A stretch of DNA of 7,248 bases, from positions 1 through 7,248 of the forward strand of contig JANORP010000399.1 of NCBI GenBank assembly GCA_031415375.1, given 5' to 3'. The translations under genes and the position numbers were made by a program. The stretch is from JADKCL01 sp031415375 (lineage in GTDB: Bacteria; Bacteroidota; Bacteroidia; J057; JADKCL01). Of the stretch, positions 1 to 6,738 are shown piece after piece; position 1 is the first letter of the stretch, and each line of letters begins with the position of its first letter. The notes under the pieces are model-generated. The model was not told the DNA's origin and ran no database searches. It saw only the letters and a list, made by a program, of their open reading frames with translations.

Positions 1-2157
1 GATTTTCATTTCGTCGATCAGGTGCTTGGCACCTGCATAGGTATCAATCGTCCAGAGTACATACCTGATGTCGGCAATGATGTTGCGGCAACGCTCTGGA
101 TCATACATGATATCGCTCATCGTGCTCTCCCAGCTGCGGTCAAAGTTGATGCCGATGAGATTGCCGCTACCGTCGATCACAGGACTGCCTGAGTTGCCCC
201 CCGTCGTCTGATTGCTCGCCGTAAAGGCCACCACCAATTCGCCTTGTGCATTGGCATACTGTCCATACTGCTTGCTGCGGGCCATATCGACGAGGCGTTG
301 TGGCAAGTCAAACTCGCGGTCGCCGGGCACATATTTTTCCAAAACGCCCGCCATCGTCGTGTAGGGTTTGTAGATCACGCCATCTTGCGGCTCGCTACCC
401 TCGACCTTGCCATAAGCCACCCGCAGAGTGCTATTGGCATCCGGCCAATATTTTTTGTCATTGAAGACGGTCATCATGCCTTTCACATACACGCGCATGA
501 GGTCTTGCAACTTGCCTTCAAATGCAGATGCTTGTGTAGCTGCCTTGTCTTTCCAAGCCCCCACCACGCTCTTTTGTAGCAGGTAGATGGGGTCATTGAA
601 AATCACTTTGGGGCTTTTTTTGCTGAATTTGTCGAGGAAAGCATTCAACCGTGCCTCGTCGGTGAAGACCGATTTGGCAAAAGCGTCGGCGGCATAACGG
701 TTCCAATCATTGAGATACTTGGCGCTGAGCCCGGCATGGATGTCGGGACGCAGACTAGGATCCAAGCCCTCGATGTACATCGGGTACAGCGCGGCGAGGA
801 TCTTCTGATCGGTCATCGGGTCGTAGTTTTTGTAGAACCCGGCGGTGCCCTCCTTGAGCTTGCGGATCTCATCGGCAAGCTTGCCGTCGGTCACCAATTT
901 GGCGTAGTTGTCGGCGAGGTTGGCAAATGTGGAGGCGAAACGCAGGGCCTCTGGACCGGTGTAGAAGAACTCTACAAACATGGAACGGGCCATCAGGTAT
1001 TGCTTGCCTGTTGCATAATGGCCTTCGAGTTCCTTCAAGACATTGCCATAGGTGGCGCTGAGTCCAGGGTTATTGTTGACCAAATCTGCGAATTTGCGCT
1101 CCATTTCCTGCTTTTTCTCGATGGCATGCAGGCGATCGAGTCCCTTGCATTCGCCGATCCACTTCTTCCAGGCGTTGGCGATGCGGGCTTGCTTGGAGGC
1201 GTAGGCGATGCGCAAGCGGTCACTGCTAGCCATGGTTTCATTGATCTGGGCAAGGCTTTTGTCGCGCATGGCGATGGCGCGGGGATTCATTTCCTCCACG
1301 ACAAACTTCACGGCCGAGGAATGCAAGTATTGCTGCGTCTGCCCAGGGAAGCCATAGACCATCGTGAAATCACCTGGCTTGGTGCCCTTGAGAGAAACAG
1401 GCAGGGAATGCGCTGGCACAAAAGGTTTGTTGTCGGCGGCGTAATCGGCAGGCTCGTTGTTGGCGTCTGCATAGATCCTAAAGATGGAGAAGTCACCTGT
1501 GTGGCGGGGCCACATCCAGTTGTCGGTATCGCCGCCAAACTTGCCGACGCCGCCGGGAGGCGCGCCCACGAGCCGCAAGTCGCGGTAGGTCTTGGTGACG
1601 ATCATGTAATACTCATTGCCATAGAAAAATGGCTTGATGTCGGCTTGGTGCTTGGGTTCGGCCTTCTCGGTCGCGGACTCGATCGCCTGCAAATTGGAGG
1701 CGATGCGGGCGGCGCGCGCGGCGGCATCGAGTCCCTCAGTGCCTTCGAGCACCTTGGCGGTGACATCCTCGATGCGCACGATAAAGGTGGCCGTGAGGCC
1801 AGGATTGGTCAGCTCTTCGGCTTTGGTCATCGCCCAGAAGCCGTCGGTGAGGTAGTCATGCTCCACCGAACTGTGAGATTGGATCTGGGAAAAGCCGCAG
1901 TGGTGATTGGTGAGGATGAGGCCTTGGGTCGAGATCACCTCTGCGGTACAACCGCCGCCAAAGAGCACGATGGCATCCTTGAGGCTGGATTTATTGACGG
2001 AGTAAATGTCCTCAGCACTGAGCTTGAGGCCCATTGCCTTCATGTCGGTCTCATTGAGCGACTTGAGCAGGGCAGGGATCCACATGCCTTCCGCTGCGCG
2101 CAGTGTGAGCGAGAGGGTGAGCGCGAGGGTGAGAGAGAATATGAGCTTTCTAAGCAT
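1..2157 (-). CDS. S46 family dipeptidyl-peptidase, DPP11-like (3' end cut by window edge)
   Basis: Secreted serine exopeptidase of family S46 (DPP7/DPP11), which removes dipeptides from the N-termini of oligopeptides in the periplasm, feeding peptide catabolism. The 719 visible codons are uninterrupted and end in LIDEMKI, like the usual S46 C-terminus, so probably only a few codons are missing. Residues 1-22 form a signal peptide (MLRK, a Leu/Thr-rich core, then LRAA). The catalytic triad reads as His86 (TNHHCG), Asp222 (RHTGDFS) and Ser656 (GGNSGSPV). Cys70 and Cys87 match the conserved disulfide pair. Arg674, 18 residues after the catalytic Ser (NFDRSWE), corresponds to Arg673 of Porphyromonas DPP11, which selects Asp/Glu at P1; DPP7 has Gly there. 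The start at 2157 is the only one that gives a proper signal peptide. It is divergent from the HARE gene. Family assignment is near certain; specificity is inferred from one residue. Confidence 0.96.
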   Translation of the reverse strand, partial: MLRKLIFSLTLALTLSLTLRAAEGMWIPALLKSLNETDMKAMGLKLSAEDIYSVNKSSLKDAIVLFGGGCTAEVISTQGLILTNHHCGFSQIQSHSSVEHDYLTDGFWAMTKAEELTNPGLTATFIVRIEDVTAKVLEGTEGLDAAARAARIASNLQAIESATEKAEPKHQADIKPFFYGNEYYMIVTKTYRDLRLVGAPPGGVGKFGGDTDNWMWPRHTGDFSIFRIYADANNEPADYAADNKPFVPAHSLPVSLKGTKPGDFTMVYGFPGQTQQYLHSSAVKFVVEEMNPRAIAMRDKSLAQINETMASSDRLRIAYASKQARIANAWKKWIGECKGLDRLHAIEKKQEMERKFADLVNNNPGLSATYGNVLKELEGHYATGKQYLMARSMFVEFFYTGPEALRFASTFANLADNYAKLVTDGKLADEIRKLKEGTAGFYKNYDPMTDQKILAALYPMYIEGLDPSLRPDIHAGLSAKYLNDWNRYAADAFAKSVFTDEARLNAFLDKFSKKSPKVIFNDPIYLLQKSVVGAWKDKAATQASAFEGKLQDLMRVYVKGMMTVFNDKKYWPDANSTLRVAYGKVEGSEPQDGVIYKPYTTMAGVLEKYVPGDREFDLPQRLVDMARSKQYGQYANAQGELVVAFTASNQTTGGNSGSPVIDGSGNLIGINFDRSWESTMSDIMYDPERCRNIIADIRYVLWTIDTYAGAKHLIDEMKI
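2105..2134 (-). repeat. 12-bp tandem repeat inside the signal-peptide coding region
   Basis: Two and a half imperfect copies of a 12-base unit (plus strand GTGAGCGAGAGG, then GTGAGCGCGAGG, then a partial GTGAGA). The unit is in frame and encodes the hydrophobic core of the peptidase signal peptide as repeated TLxL. Gain or loss of a unit would change the core by four residues without shifting the frame. Confidence 0.6.
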
Positions 2158-2182
2158 CTTGATAGCTTTTTTCTTTGGCCAG

Positions 2183-2214
2183 CGAAGATAGGGAGTTTGG
2201 GGGAGGGCTGCAAT
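2183..2214 (-). promoter_or_regulatory. putative Bacteroidota-type promoter of the S46 peptidase gene
   Basis: On the minus strand, ATTG (2211-2214) is followed after 20 bases by TATCTTCG (2183-2190). This is one mismatch each from the Bacteroidota -33 (TTTG) and -7 (TAnnTTTG) motifs at a normal spacing, and would give a leader of roughly 20 bases before the ATG at 2157. No clear Shine-Dalgarno sequence precedes that ATG, only an A-rich stretch, which is common in this phylum. Motif match only. Confidence 0.35.
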
Positions 2215-2218
2215 GGGG

Positions 2219-2246
2219 TGGCAGGATTCGCAGGAATTGAACCCGA
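2219..2246 (-). other. tRNA 3'-end-like fragment, possible attachment-site scar
   Basis: Read on the minus strand, this stretch has the order of a tRNA 3' half: a T-stem strand TCGGG, the loop TTCAATT, the return strand CCTGC (four of five pairs, one of them G-T), a seven-base acceptor strand GAATCCT, a discriminator G, then CCA. I found no matching 5' acceptor strand (AGGATTC), D-arm or anticodon arm in the bases upstream on that strand, so it is not a complete tRNA gene. It could be the duplicated 3' end left by an element that integrated into a tRNA gene, or chance. Confidence 0.3.
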
Positions 2247-2310
2247 GCAGTGCTTTGCGGCATACCAAAATTCGGAGCCATCAACGCCAAGTTTTCGTTG
2301 GATGCAAGCA

Positions 2311-2318
2311 TATATTTG
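2311..2318 (+). promoter_or_regulatory. putative -7 promoter element of the HARE-HTH gene
   Basis: TATATTTG matches the Bacteroidota -7 consensus TAnnTTTG exactly and lies 12 bases before the ATG at 2331, so the leader would be very short. A -33 TTTG is not clear at the normal distance (only TTTT at 2292-2295). The position argues that translation starts at 2331 and not at the upstream in-frame ATG at 2250. Confidence 0.4.
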
Positions 2319-2330
2319 ATAAATTGCAGC

Positions 2331-3308
2331 ATGGCAAAAACGAATTGGTGGGATGTGATCGAACGAACGCTGGAAAAGGCAGGCAAGCCGCTTTCGGCAG
2401 GCGAAATCTGGAAACAGGCGCATGCCTTGAAGACCATCGGTGACTTCAAAACGTCAGGGAAAACGCCTTGGGATACCATCGGTGCGTATTGTTACATGGA
2501 CATCCTAGAAAATGGACTGCATTCAAAAGTTGTCCAAACCAGCAAGCGGCCGTCACAATTTACCTTGCGGAAACTCGAAAATACGACACGTGCGATTGAA
2601 TTGGTCGAGCCACCGAGCGAAGCCGTCGAACCCGAGGTGGTCACACACAAAGGAAAAGGAAAACGTAGTTTTCATGAACGCGATCTGCACCCGGTTTTGG
2701 TTGCCTACGCCAAAACAAGCGCGCATTTTCATGCATATCTCAAGACCATTTTCCATGAAAGCTCTACCAAGGGCAAAAAGGGACAAAATGAATGGCTCCA
2801 TCCCGACATGGTAGGTGTCTATTTCCCATTTGACCACTACCGTGAAGAACTGTTGAAGTTGCAAAGCCACCTCTCAGTGAGTTCAATACGCCTGTTTTCC
2901 TTTGAGATGAAGGTCAGCATCGGTTTTAGCAATCTGAGGGAATGTTATTTCCAAGCCGTTTCCAATTCTAGCTGGGCAAACGAGGGTTATCTGGTCACGC
3001 TCGAGCTCGACGACGATGAGGAACTCATGGATGAAATCCGTAGGCTCAACAATGCCTTTGGGATCGGCTTGATCAAGCTGGACGCGGTAAATGTCTTTGA
3101 AAGTAGAATTGTACTCCCCTCACGCATCAATCCTGAAATTGATTGGGACACCGTCAATCGACTATCGACCGAAAATCGTGACTTCAAGGACTTCCTCAAA
3201 CTCATTGAGGAAGATTGCCGGCTCGGCAAAGTCAAGTCGCAATATGACGCAGTCCTCAAACCCGAGCAACTAGAGGCGCTGCTGCAGGAAAAGGGAGTGA
3301 TCGTCTAG
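2331..3308 (+). CDS. HARE-HTH domain protein, HrgA-like (COG2958 type), predicted PD-(D/E)xK nuclease
   Basis: Probable DNA-binding, nuclease-like protein of 325 residues. Residues 5-80 read as a HARE-HTH domain (KPLSAGEIW, then TPWDTIGAY, then a wing ending RPSQFTL), a winged-helix module shared by restriction systems, RNA polymerase delta and eukaryotic HB1/ASXL proteins. An acidic, proline-containing linker (82-112) leads to a C-terminal domain like Helicobacter HrgA, with KKGQNEWLHPDMVGVY near its start. Glu143, Pro158-Asp159 and Glu192-x-Lys194 (FEMK) are spaced as in PD-(D/E)xK nucleases. I chose ATG 2331 over ATG 2250 because the HARE domain begins just after it, the upstream 27 residues look non-coding, and a promoter-like element lies between the two. 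The gene is convergent with the TIR-like gene, 27 bases apart. No methyltransferase is visible. The HARE assignment is firm; nuclease activity is inferred. Confidence 0.88.
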   Translation: MAKTNWWDVIERTLEKAGKPLSAGEIWKQAHALKTIGDFKTSGKTPWDTIGAYCYMDILENGLHSKVVQTSKRPSQFTLRKLENTTRAIELVEPPSEAVEPEVVTHKGKGKRSFHERDLHPVLVAYAKTSAHFHAYLKTIFHESSTKGKKGQNEWLHPDMVGVYFPFDHYREELLKLQSHLSVSSIRLFSFEMKVSIGFSNLRECYFQAVSNSSWANEGYLVTLELDDDEELMDEIRRLNNAFGIGLIKLDAVNVFESRIVLPSRINPEIDWDTVNRLSTENRDFKDFLKLIEEDCRLGKVKSQYDAVLKPEQLEALLQEKGVIV

Positions 3309-3335
3309 ACAGGCAGGATCATGGGGTTATTGACC

Positions 3336-4757
3336 CTACGGCTTGGCGGGATGCAGCCTACTGTCGGGTGGCAAGCCCAAGGTGTCGGTCGGCACCAAGC
3401 TGTCGATAGAGAGCGAATCTTGCGGATGGGGCACCATCGTCGATGGGCCATTGATGAGTTGCGGCAAAAACAATCCTGCGCATACAATGAGCACGACCAC
3501 CGATGCTGCAATACCAAATTTAGACAGCGGGCTGCGCTTGGATTTGCGTGAATTCTGCTGAGGCGCAGGGCTTACAGGTGTAGGATGTGGCTCGACCTGC
3601 TTTGGCAATCGCTCGATGGGCGGATCCAAGATGATCACCAGAGGATCGACCACTGGGGGTTCAATCGGCGGATCCACTTCTAGCGGCGGTGGTGGCGGGA
3701 ATACTGGCAGCTGAGGTGTGAGCGGCGGTACAATATGAGAGGAATCGCTCGGCTGAAAAGTGGAGTCGTCTGAGCCGAGCACGTCAGGCAATGCCTCCAA
3801 TCCGCGATAGGTCTCCCCTTCCTTTTTCGTTTCCATCGATAAAACAGCCGCTTTCATCTCCAATACATCGGCCACTTGCTCGGTCACCACCTCGACCGCC
3901 TCGGTGAGCACCACCTGTTTCAGGCCATTGGGCAAGACCACTGAGACCCGAAATGTGAGTGGGTACCGCCCCAATTGTAGTGGCCTCACGTCAAAATTCC
4001 ACTCGGTATAGTCGCCTTTCTCCACCGCTTGTCGCTCAGCATTGATGGCTATGACCTCAAAAGCGGTGTTTTCGACCAAAATCACCTCCATGCTATCGGC
4101 CATGCGCACTTGCTCACGCAGCGTAAAATCATTGGCGTAATCGGGCAGATCGCGCAAAATCGTTTCTTTTTCGTAGCTCACCCTGATCAAGCAACGGTGC
4201 AAGACCTGCAGTTGCATCTTGGGCGGGATCTTGTACAACATTACTCCGCGCTCAGGCGCAGTAGGCACTGCCCCTGCATACGACTCCAACAAACGATCCA
4301 ATTGAAGCTTGAGCTTGTATTTGAGATCGTTGATGTCGGCAAAAGTTGTATAAAAGTGCCCCAACTGGCTGAGGTGGGCCTTGAAATCCGCAAGGCTCTT
4401 TTGGTGCTCCCCTGAGGCGACAACTGTGCTCAAGGAAGTCTTGAAATAGGTGTAAATCAGCGGCTTCCCTGTAGCCTTGAATTGCTCAAAGGCATATTGG
4501 AATTCTTCCTGGGTATATTTCCCTGCCTTGGTGTGAAAAAGGCTCAAGACCACATCGCAATCCGCGATCGCCTTATTGTACTCGTCTTGGAGCCTTACAT
4601 CAGATACGGCATCCATGAAATACTCCCATTGCACCAACTGCAGATAGACGCCTTTGGGATGCAGGCGATCGTTTTCGACAGAAATCATTTCCCTGATTTC
4701 TTCGCGGTCTTGGCTTAGCTCAGCGGATGAGGCCAGAAAAATTTTGATGGTCCTCAT
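3336..4757 (-). CDS. TIR/DUF4062-like domain protein with proline-rich stalk and C-terminal transmembrane anchor
   Basis: A 473-residue protein probably fixed in the inner membrane. Residues 1-106 form a Rossmann-like alpha/beta domain of the TIR/DUF4062 group: strand IKIFLASS, then ELSQDREE, the motif WEYFMDAVSDVRLQDEYN, strand DCDVVLSLF, GKYTQEEF, strand KPLIYTYF. Glu84 or Glu85 is where TIR NADases carry their catalytic Glu. Residues 107-160 are mainly helical. Residues 175-305 look beta-rich (PPKMQLQV, then TEWNFDVRPL), resembling an accessory domain I recall from bacterial conflict proteins. Residues 344-401 are proline-rich with DPPIE repeated. A basic stretch (SRKSKRSPLSK) precedes one transmembrane helix (414-435), leaving a 38-residue tail outside. 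The basic flank places the TIR-like part in the cytoplasm. There is no in-frame Met upstream before a stop. NADase activity is inference only. Confidence 0.85.
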   Translation of the reverse strand: MRTIKIFLASSAELSQDREEIREMISVENDRLHPKGVYLQLVQWEYFMDAVSDVRLQDEYNKAIADCDVVLSLFHTKAGKYTQEEFQYAFEQFKATGKPLIYTYFKTSLSTVVASGEHQKSLADFKAHLSQLGHFYTTFADINDLKYKLKLQLDRLLESYAGAVPTAPERGVMLYKIPPKMQLQVLHRCLIRVSYEKETILRDLPDYANDFTLREQVRMADSMEVILVENTAFEVIAINAERQAVEKGDYTEWNFDVRPLQLGRYPLTFRVSVVLPNGLKQVVLTEAVEVVTEQVADVLEMKAAVLSMETKKEGETYRGLEALPDVLGSDDSTFQPSDSSHIVPPLTPQLPVFPPPPPLEVDPPIEPPVVDPLVIILDPPIERLPKQVEPHPTPVSPAPQQNSRKSKRSPLSKFGIAASVVVLIVCAGLFLPQLINGPSTMVPHPQDSLSIDSLVPTDTLGLPPDSRLHPAKP

Positions 4758-5059
4758 GCGCGTTGGCGGTTCATTGGCATGAAAATGACGGCAACAGCGC
4801 TAGGCTGACGAGAGCAGCTTATGTGGATCGGCGGGCGCTGCCGCAGATTCAGATGTGGTAGTTGCATGGCGTGATACATCAGGGTCTAAGATTCTTGCCC
4901 TAAAAATCGACAAAAATGGGCTGTAGTGCAAATCATGGGTGATTCAGTCGCGCTGTCTCTGAGGAAAAATGTGTGGAATGAAGACGTGCTGCTGCTTCCA
5001 ATTAGTCATCCTTGAAAGCGATTTGTCGCGACACCTATTTTCCTGCCTCAAAGTCATAT
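4758..5059. other. intergenic region without a convincing gene
   Basis: About 300 bases between the small membrane protein gene and the TIR-like gene. I see no open frame with family-like sequence, no RNA gene, and no good match to the Bacteroidota -7 motif before the TIR-like start. Its only notable element is a 10-base perfect palindrome, TGTCGCGACA (5024-5033). The TIR-like gene may be read through from the upstream operon or use a promoter I cannot recognise. Confidence 0.5.
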
Positions 5060-5557
5060 CTAATAACACCTCAGGTCCAATAGGTTGGAGCGACGCGCAA
5101 AGCTGAATAGCACCATGCGCGTAAGGCTGCAACCGCCTGCGTCGAGCAATCTCCGCACGCCGTAATTGGCGTCGCCACCCAAGTAGGAGATGTTGATTGG
5201 GGAGGCAGACATCGTCTTTCCTAGCCCAAGCGGCTGTATTGCAAAACTGTCACCTATGGCCCACACAAATGTAAGGTTGGTGCCCAGCTCTGTTTGATCC
5301 TTCCCTTCGAAAGCCTGAATGATTGATTCAGCGGATGTATCCATACATATTGCAGCGCCCGCGAAGTGCCAACAATCACCAGTTGAGGCACTCACATATG
5401 AAATCGAATCTATGACTTCTAAGCCCATGGGCTGGCAGAATTCCAAAAATTGGTCGAGCAATCGTTGATGCGTCAGGTTGTTTTTGACCATCGTCACCCC
5501 AAACAAGCCGATGATGAGCAACAGTGAAACTGCCAGCCAGCGATATATCTTCTTCAT
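5060..5557 (-). CDS. small membrane-anchored protein of unknown family; candidate immunity partner of the upstream effector
   Basis: A 165-residue protein I do not recognise. MKKIYRW is followed by one hydrophobic helix (about residues 8-24, AVSLLLIIGLFGVTMV), so the rest should sit in the periplasm, tethered by the N-terminus; there is no lipobox. The outside part has five Cys (in FCQPMG, GDCWHF, AICMD, GGCSL and near the end), which would allow disulfides. The ATG lies 12 bases after the stop of the lysozyme-like gene and has a clear Shine-Dalgarno AGGTGA four bases before it, so the two are surely one operon. Periplasmic exposure next to a cell-wall-hydrolase-like gene suggests an inhibitor or immunity role, but only from position and topology. 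The last 30 residues (from GVRRLL) look less protein-like, so a late frameshift cannot be excluded. Confidence 0.75.
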   Translation of the reverse strand: MKKIYRWLAVSLLLIIGLFGVTMVKNNLTHQRLLDQFLEFCQPMGLEVIDSISYVSASTGDCWHFAGAAICMDTSAESIIQAFEGKDQTELGTNLTFVWAIGDSFAIQPLGLGKTMSASPINISYLGGDANYGVRRLLDAGGCSLTRMVLFSFARRSNLLDLRCY

Positions 5558-5561
5558 GCAG

Positions 5562-5567
5562 TCACCT
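5562..5567 (-). promoter_or_regulatory. Shine-Dalgarno site of the 165-residue protein gene
   Basis: AGGTGA on the minus strand, four bases before ATG 5557 and just after the TGA at 5570-5572 of the preceding gene. It is the clearest ribosome-binding site in the window and fixes this start. It also suggests coupled translation of the pair. Confidence 0.65.
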
Positions 5568-5569
5568 GA

Positions 5570-6691
5570 TCAATACATCGTCTCCACTTTGCCCCTGCCT
5601 ACAAGCACATCTGCCGAATAACTGTCTTCCATTTTCTCGGCCTTGAAGCGATAATCCCCCCTAGGCAAGTCAGTCCACTCGCCTACTTGCGCATGACCGA
5701 CATCATAGCTTATCCATTTATACCAATTGGTACCCTCTCCCACTGCTCCGCCAGGCCCTGAGGCCATTTCAAATTTTTCCAATCTGATTTTGTACTGATT
5801 GCCCCTATTGGCGTCTTGGGCCACACTGTTCTGGTAATTGCCAGTGCAATGAACCTTGACTTTGCCGCCATAGATCTGAAAACGGCGTGAAGTCGTGGCT
5901 GCCTTGATATTGAAGTCGAAATCAAACCCACCCTTGGCCAGTTGTGTGTATTGCTCGAGTTCACGCTCCCCAGATGTTTCTGTGCCCGAGCGCATTTCGG
6001 TATTGACCATCGCTGCCGTGACTTGTTGCGGCTTGATGCCACCGTTTTCCTCGGCTACACGCCGACGCAAGGCCCTGATCGTTTCAAACGCACCGTGGTA
6101 CATGGCTATACCAATGTCCACAACACCGATCTGCAGATCTGTAAGGGTCTTGGTGGCTGCTGGATTGAACGTACTGTCGGCATTTTGTATGCAAATCGCA
6201 AGGTAGCCAGCGATATAGAAATATTTCCAATTGTCATCGTTTGCCTTTTCTTTCCAACCTGCTGGAGCTGCCCCTTGCGAGGTGGCAAATTGGGTCTGGG
6301 CCGCCGTATATGTGCGATCAACATCCGATATCGCCGGGGCACCGAGCTGCCCAGGCCCGACAGTTCCGGCTTGGCCCAAGGATTCTGCCCACCGATCCAA
6401 GGGGTTGTTTCTCAAAAACATACCCTCGGCTTCGATGATACCCCGCACGAGGTTTTCCGTAAGATGGGTGCTACCAGTGTTGGGTCTTGTCGCCTTGATG
6501 AGGCGCACTGCCTCCGCCAGCGGATCGGCCTTGCGCTGAACTGGTGCGCCAGCATTGCTTTTGGCTTGGATTGGGCCGGCTTTCATGGAAAACTGCGGCG
6601 GAGCAAACGACTTTCCTTCGGTAGCTCCTTCTGCTGATTCCGCATTGGTCTTTTGTTGGGCAACTTCTTGGCTAGGGACTTTCATAGACAT
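5570..6691 (-). CDS. lysozyme-fold effector-like protein with eCIS-cargo-type N-terminal leader
   Basis: A 373-residue protein with no signal peptide. Residues 1-57 are polar and low in complexity, with APPQFSMKAGPIQAK and then APVQRKADP; PxQxK repeats of this kind are typical of the leaders of DUF4157-type and other proteins linked to extracellular contractile injection systems. Residues 58-215 read as a lysozyme-superfamily domain: IIEAEG (Glu87 or Glu89, likely the catalytic acid), GTVGPGQLG (109-117, compare the G-L-M-Q of GH23 transglycosylases) and AMYHGA (196-201, compare the AYN motif). Residues 255-373 look like a beta-sandwich (FQIYGGKVKVHCTGNY to WTDLPRGDYRFKAEK), perhaps a binding domain. 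It is the first gene of an operon with the 165-residue protein. It would cleave peptidoglycan or a related glycan after delivery. No injection-system structural gene is visible. The fold is inferred from motifs. Confidence 0.8.
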   Translation of the reverse strand: MSMKVPSQEVAQQKTNAESAEGATEGKSFAPPQFSMKAGPIQAKSNAGAPVQRKADPLAEAVRLIKATRPNTGSTHLTENLVRGIIEAEGMFLRNNPLDRWAESLGQAGTVGPGQLGAPAISDVDRTYTAAQTQFATSQGAAPAGWKEKANDDNWKYFYIAGYLAICIQNADSTFNPAATKTLTDLQIGVVDIGIAMYHGAFETIRALRRRVAEENGGIKPQQVTAAMVNTEMRSGTETSGERELEQYTQLAKGGFDFDFNIKAATTSRRFQIYGGKVKVHCTGNYQNSVAQDANRGNQYKIRLEKFEMASGPGGAVGEGTNWYKWISYDVGHAQVGEWTDLPRGDYRFKAEKMEDSYSADVLVGRGKVETMY

Positions 6692-6706
6692 TTAATTTCT
6701 TGAGAA

Positions 6707-6738
6707 CCAAGATAGTGGTATTCCAAGAATTCACCAAA
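6707..6738 (-). promoter_or_regulatory. putative Bacteroidota-type promoter of the effector operon
   Basis: On the minus strand, TTTG (6735-6738) is followed after 20 bases by TATCTTGG (6707-6714), a seven-of-eight match to TAnnTTTG. Transcription would start near 6700, giving a leader of about ten bases before ATG 6691. That fits the lack of a Shine-Dalgarno sequence there. Confidence 0.5.

Noticed and set aside
2219..2300. Complete tRNA gene on the minus strand
   Set aside because: Only the T-arm and 3' acceptor region can be read; no complementary 5' acceptor strand, D-arm or anticodon arm was found.
736..2319. 527-codon open frame on the plus strand
   Set aside because: It lies antisense to the well-supported S46 peptidase, shows no recognisable domain, and is rich in Gly, Asp, His and Val as expected of a shadow frame.
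2250..2330. 27-codon N-terminal extension of the HARE-HTH gene
   Set aside because: The added residues do not belong to the HARE domain, would overlap the tRNA-like stretch's edge, and lie upstream of the likely promoter box.
3323..3337. Small hairpin GGGGT / ACCCT between the convergent genes
   Set aside because: Only five pairs including a G-T, no T run on either strand, and it overlaps the stop codon of the TIR-like gene; too weak to call a terminator.
5024..5033. Perfect palindrome TGTCGCGACA
   Set aside because: Ten bases occur by chance often enough; there is no loop or T run for a terminator and no nearby promoter for an operator.
5942..6637. 231-codon open frame on the plus strand
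   Set aside because: Antisense to the lysozyme-like gene, whose motifs are clear; the translation has no family-like pattern.
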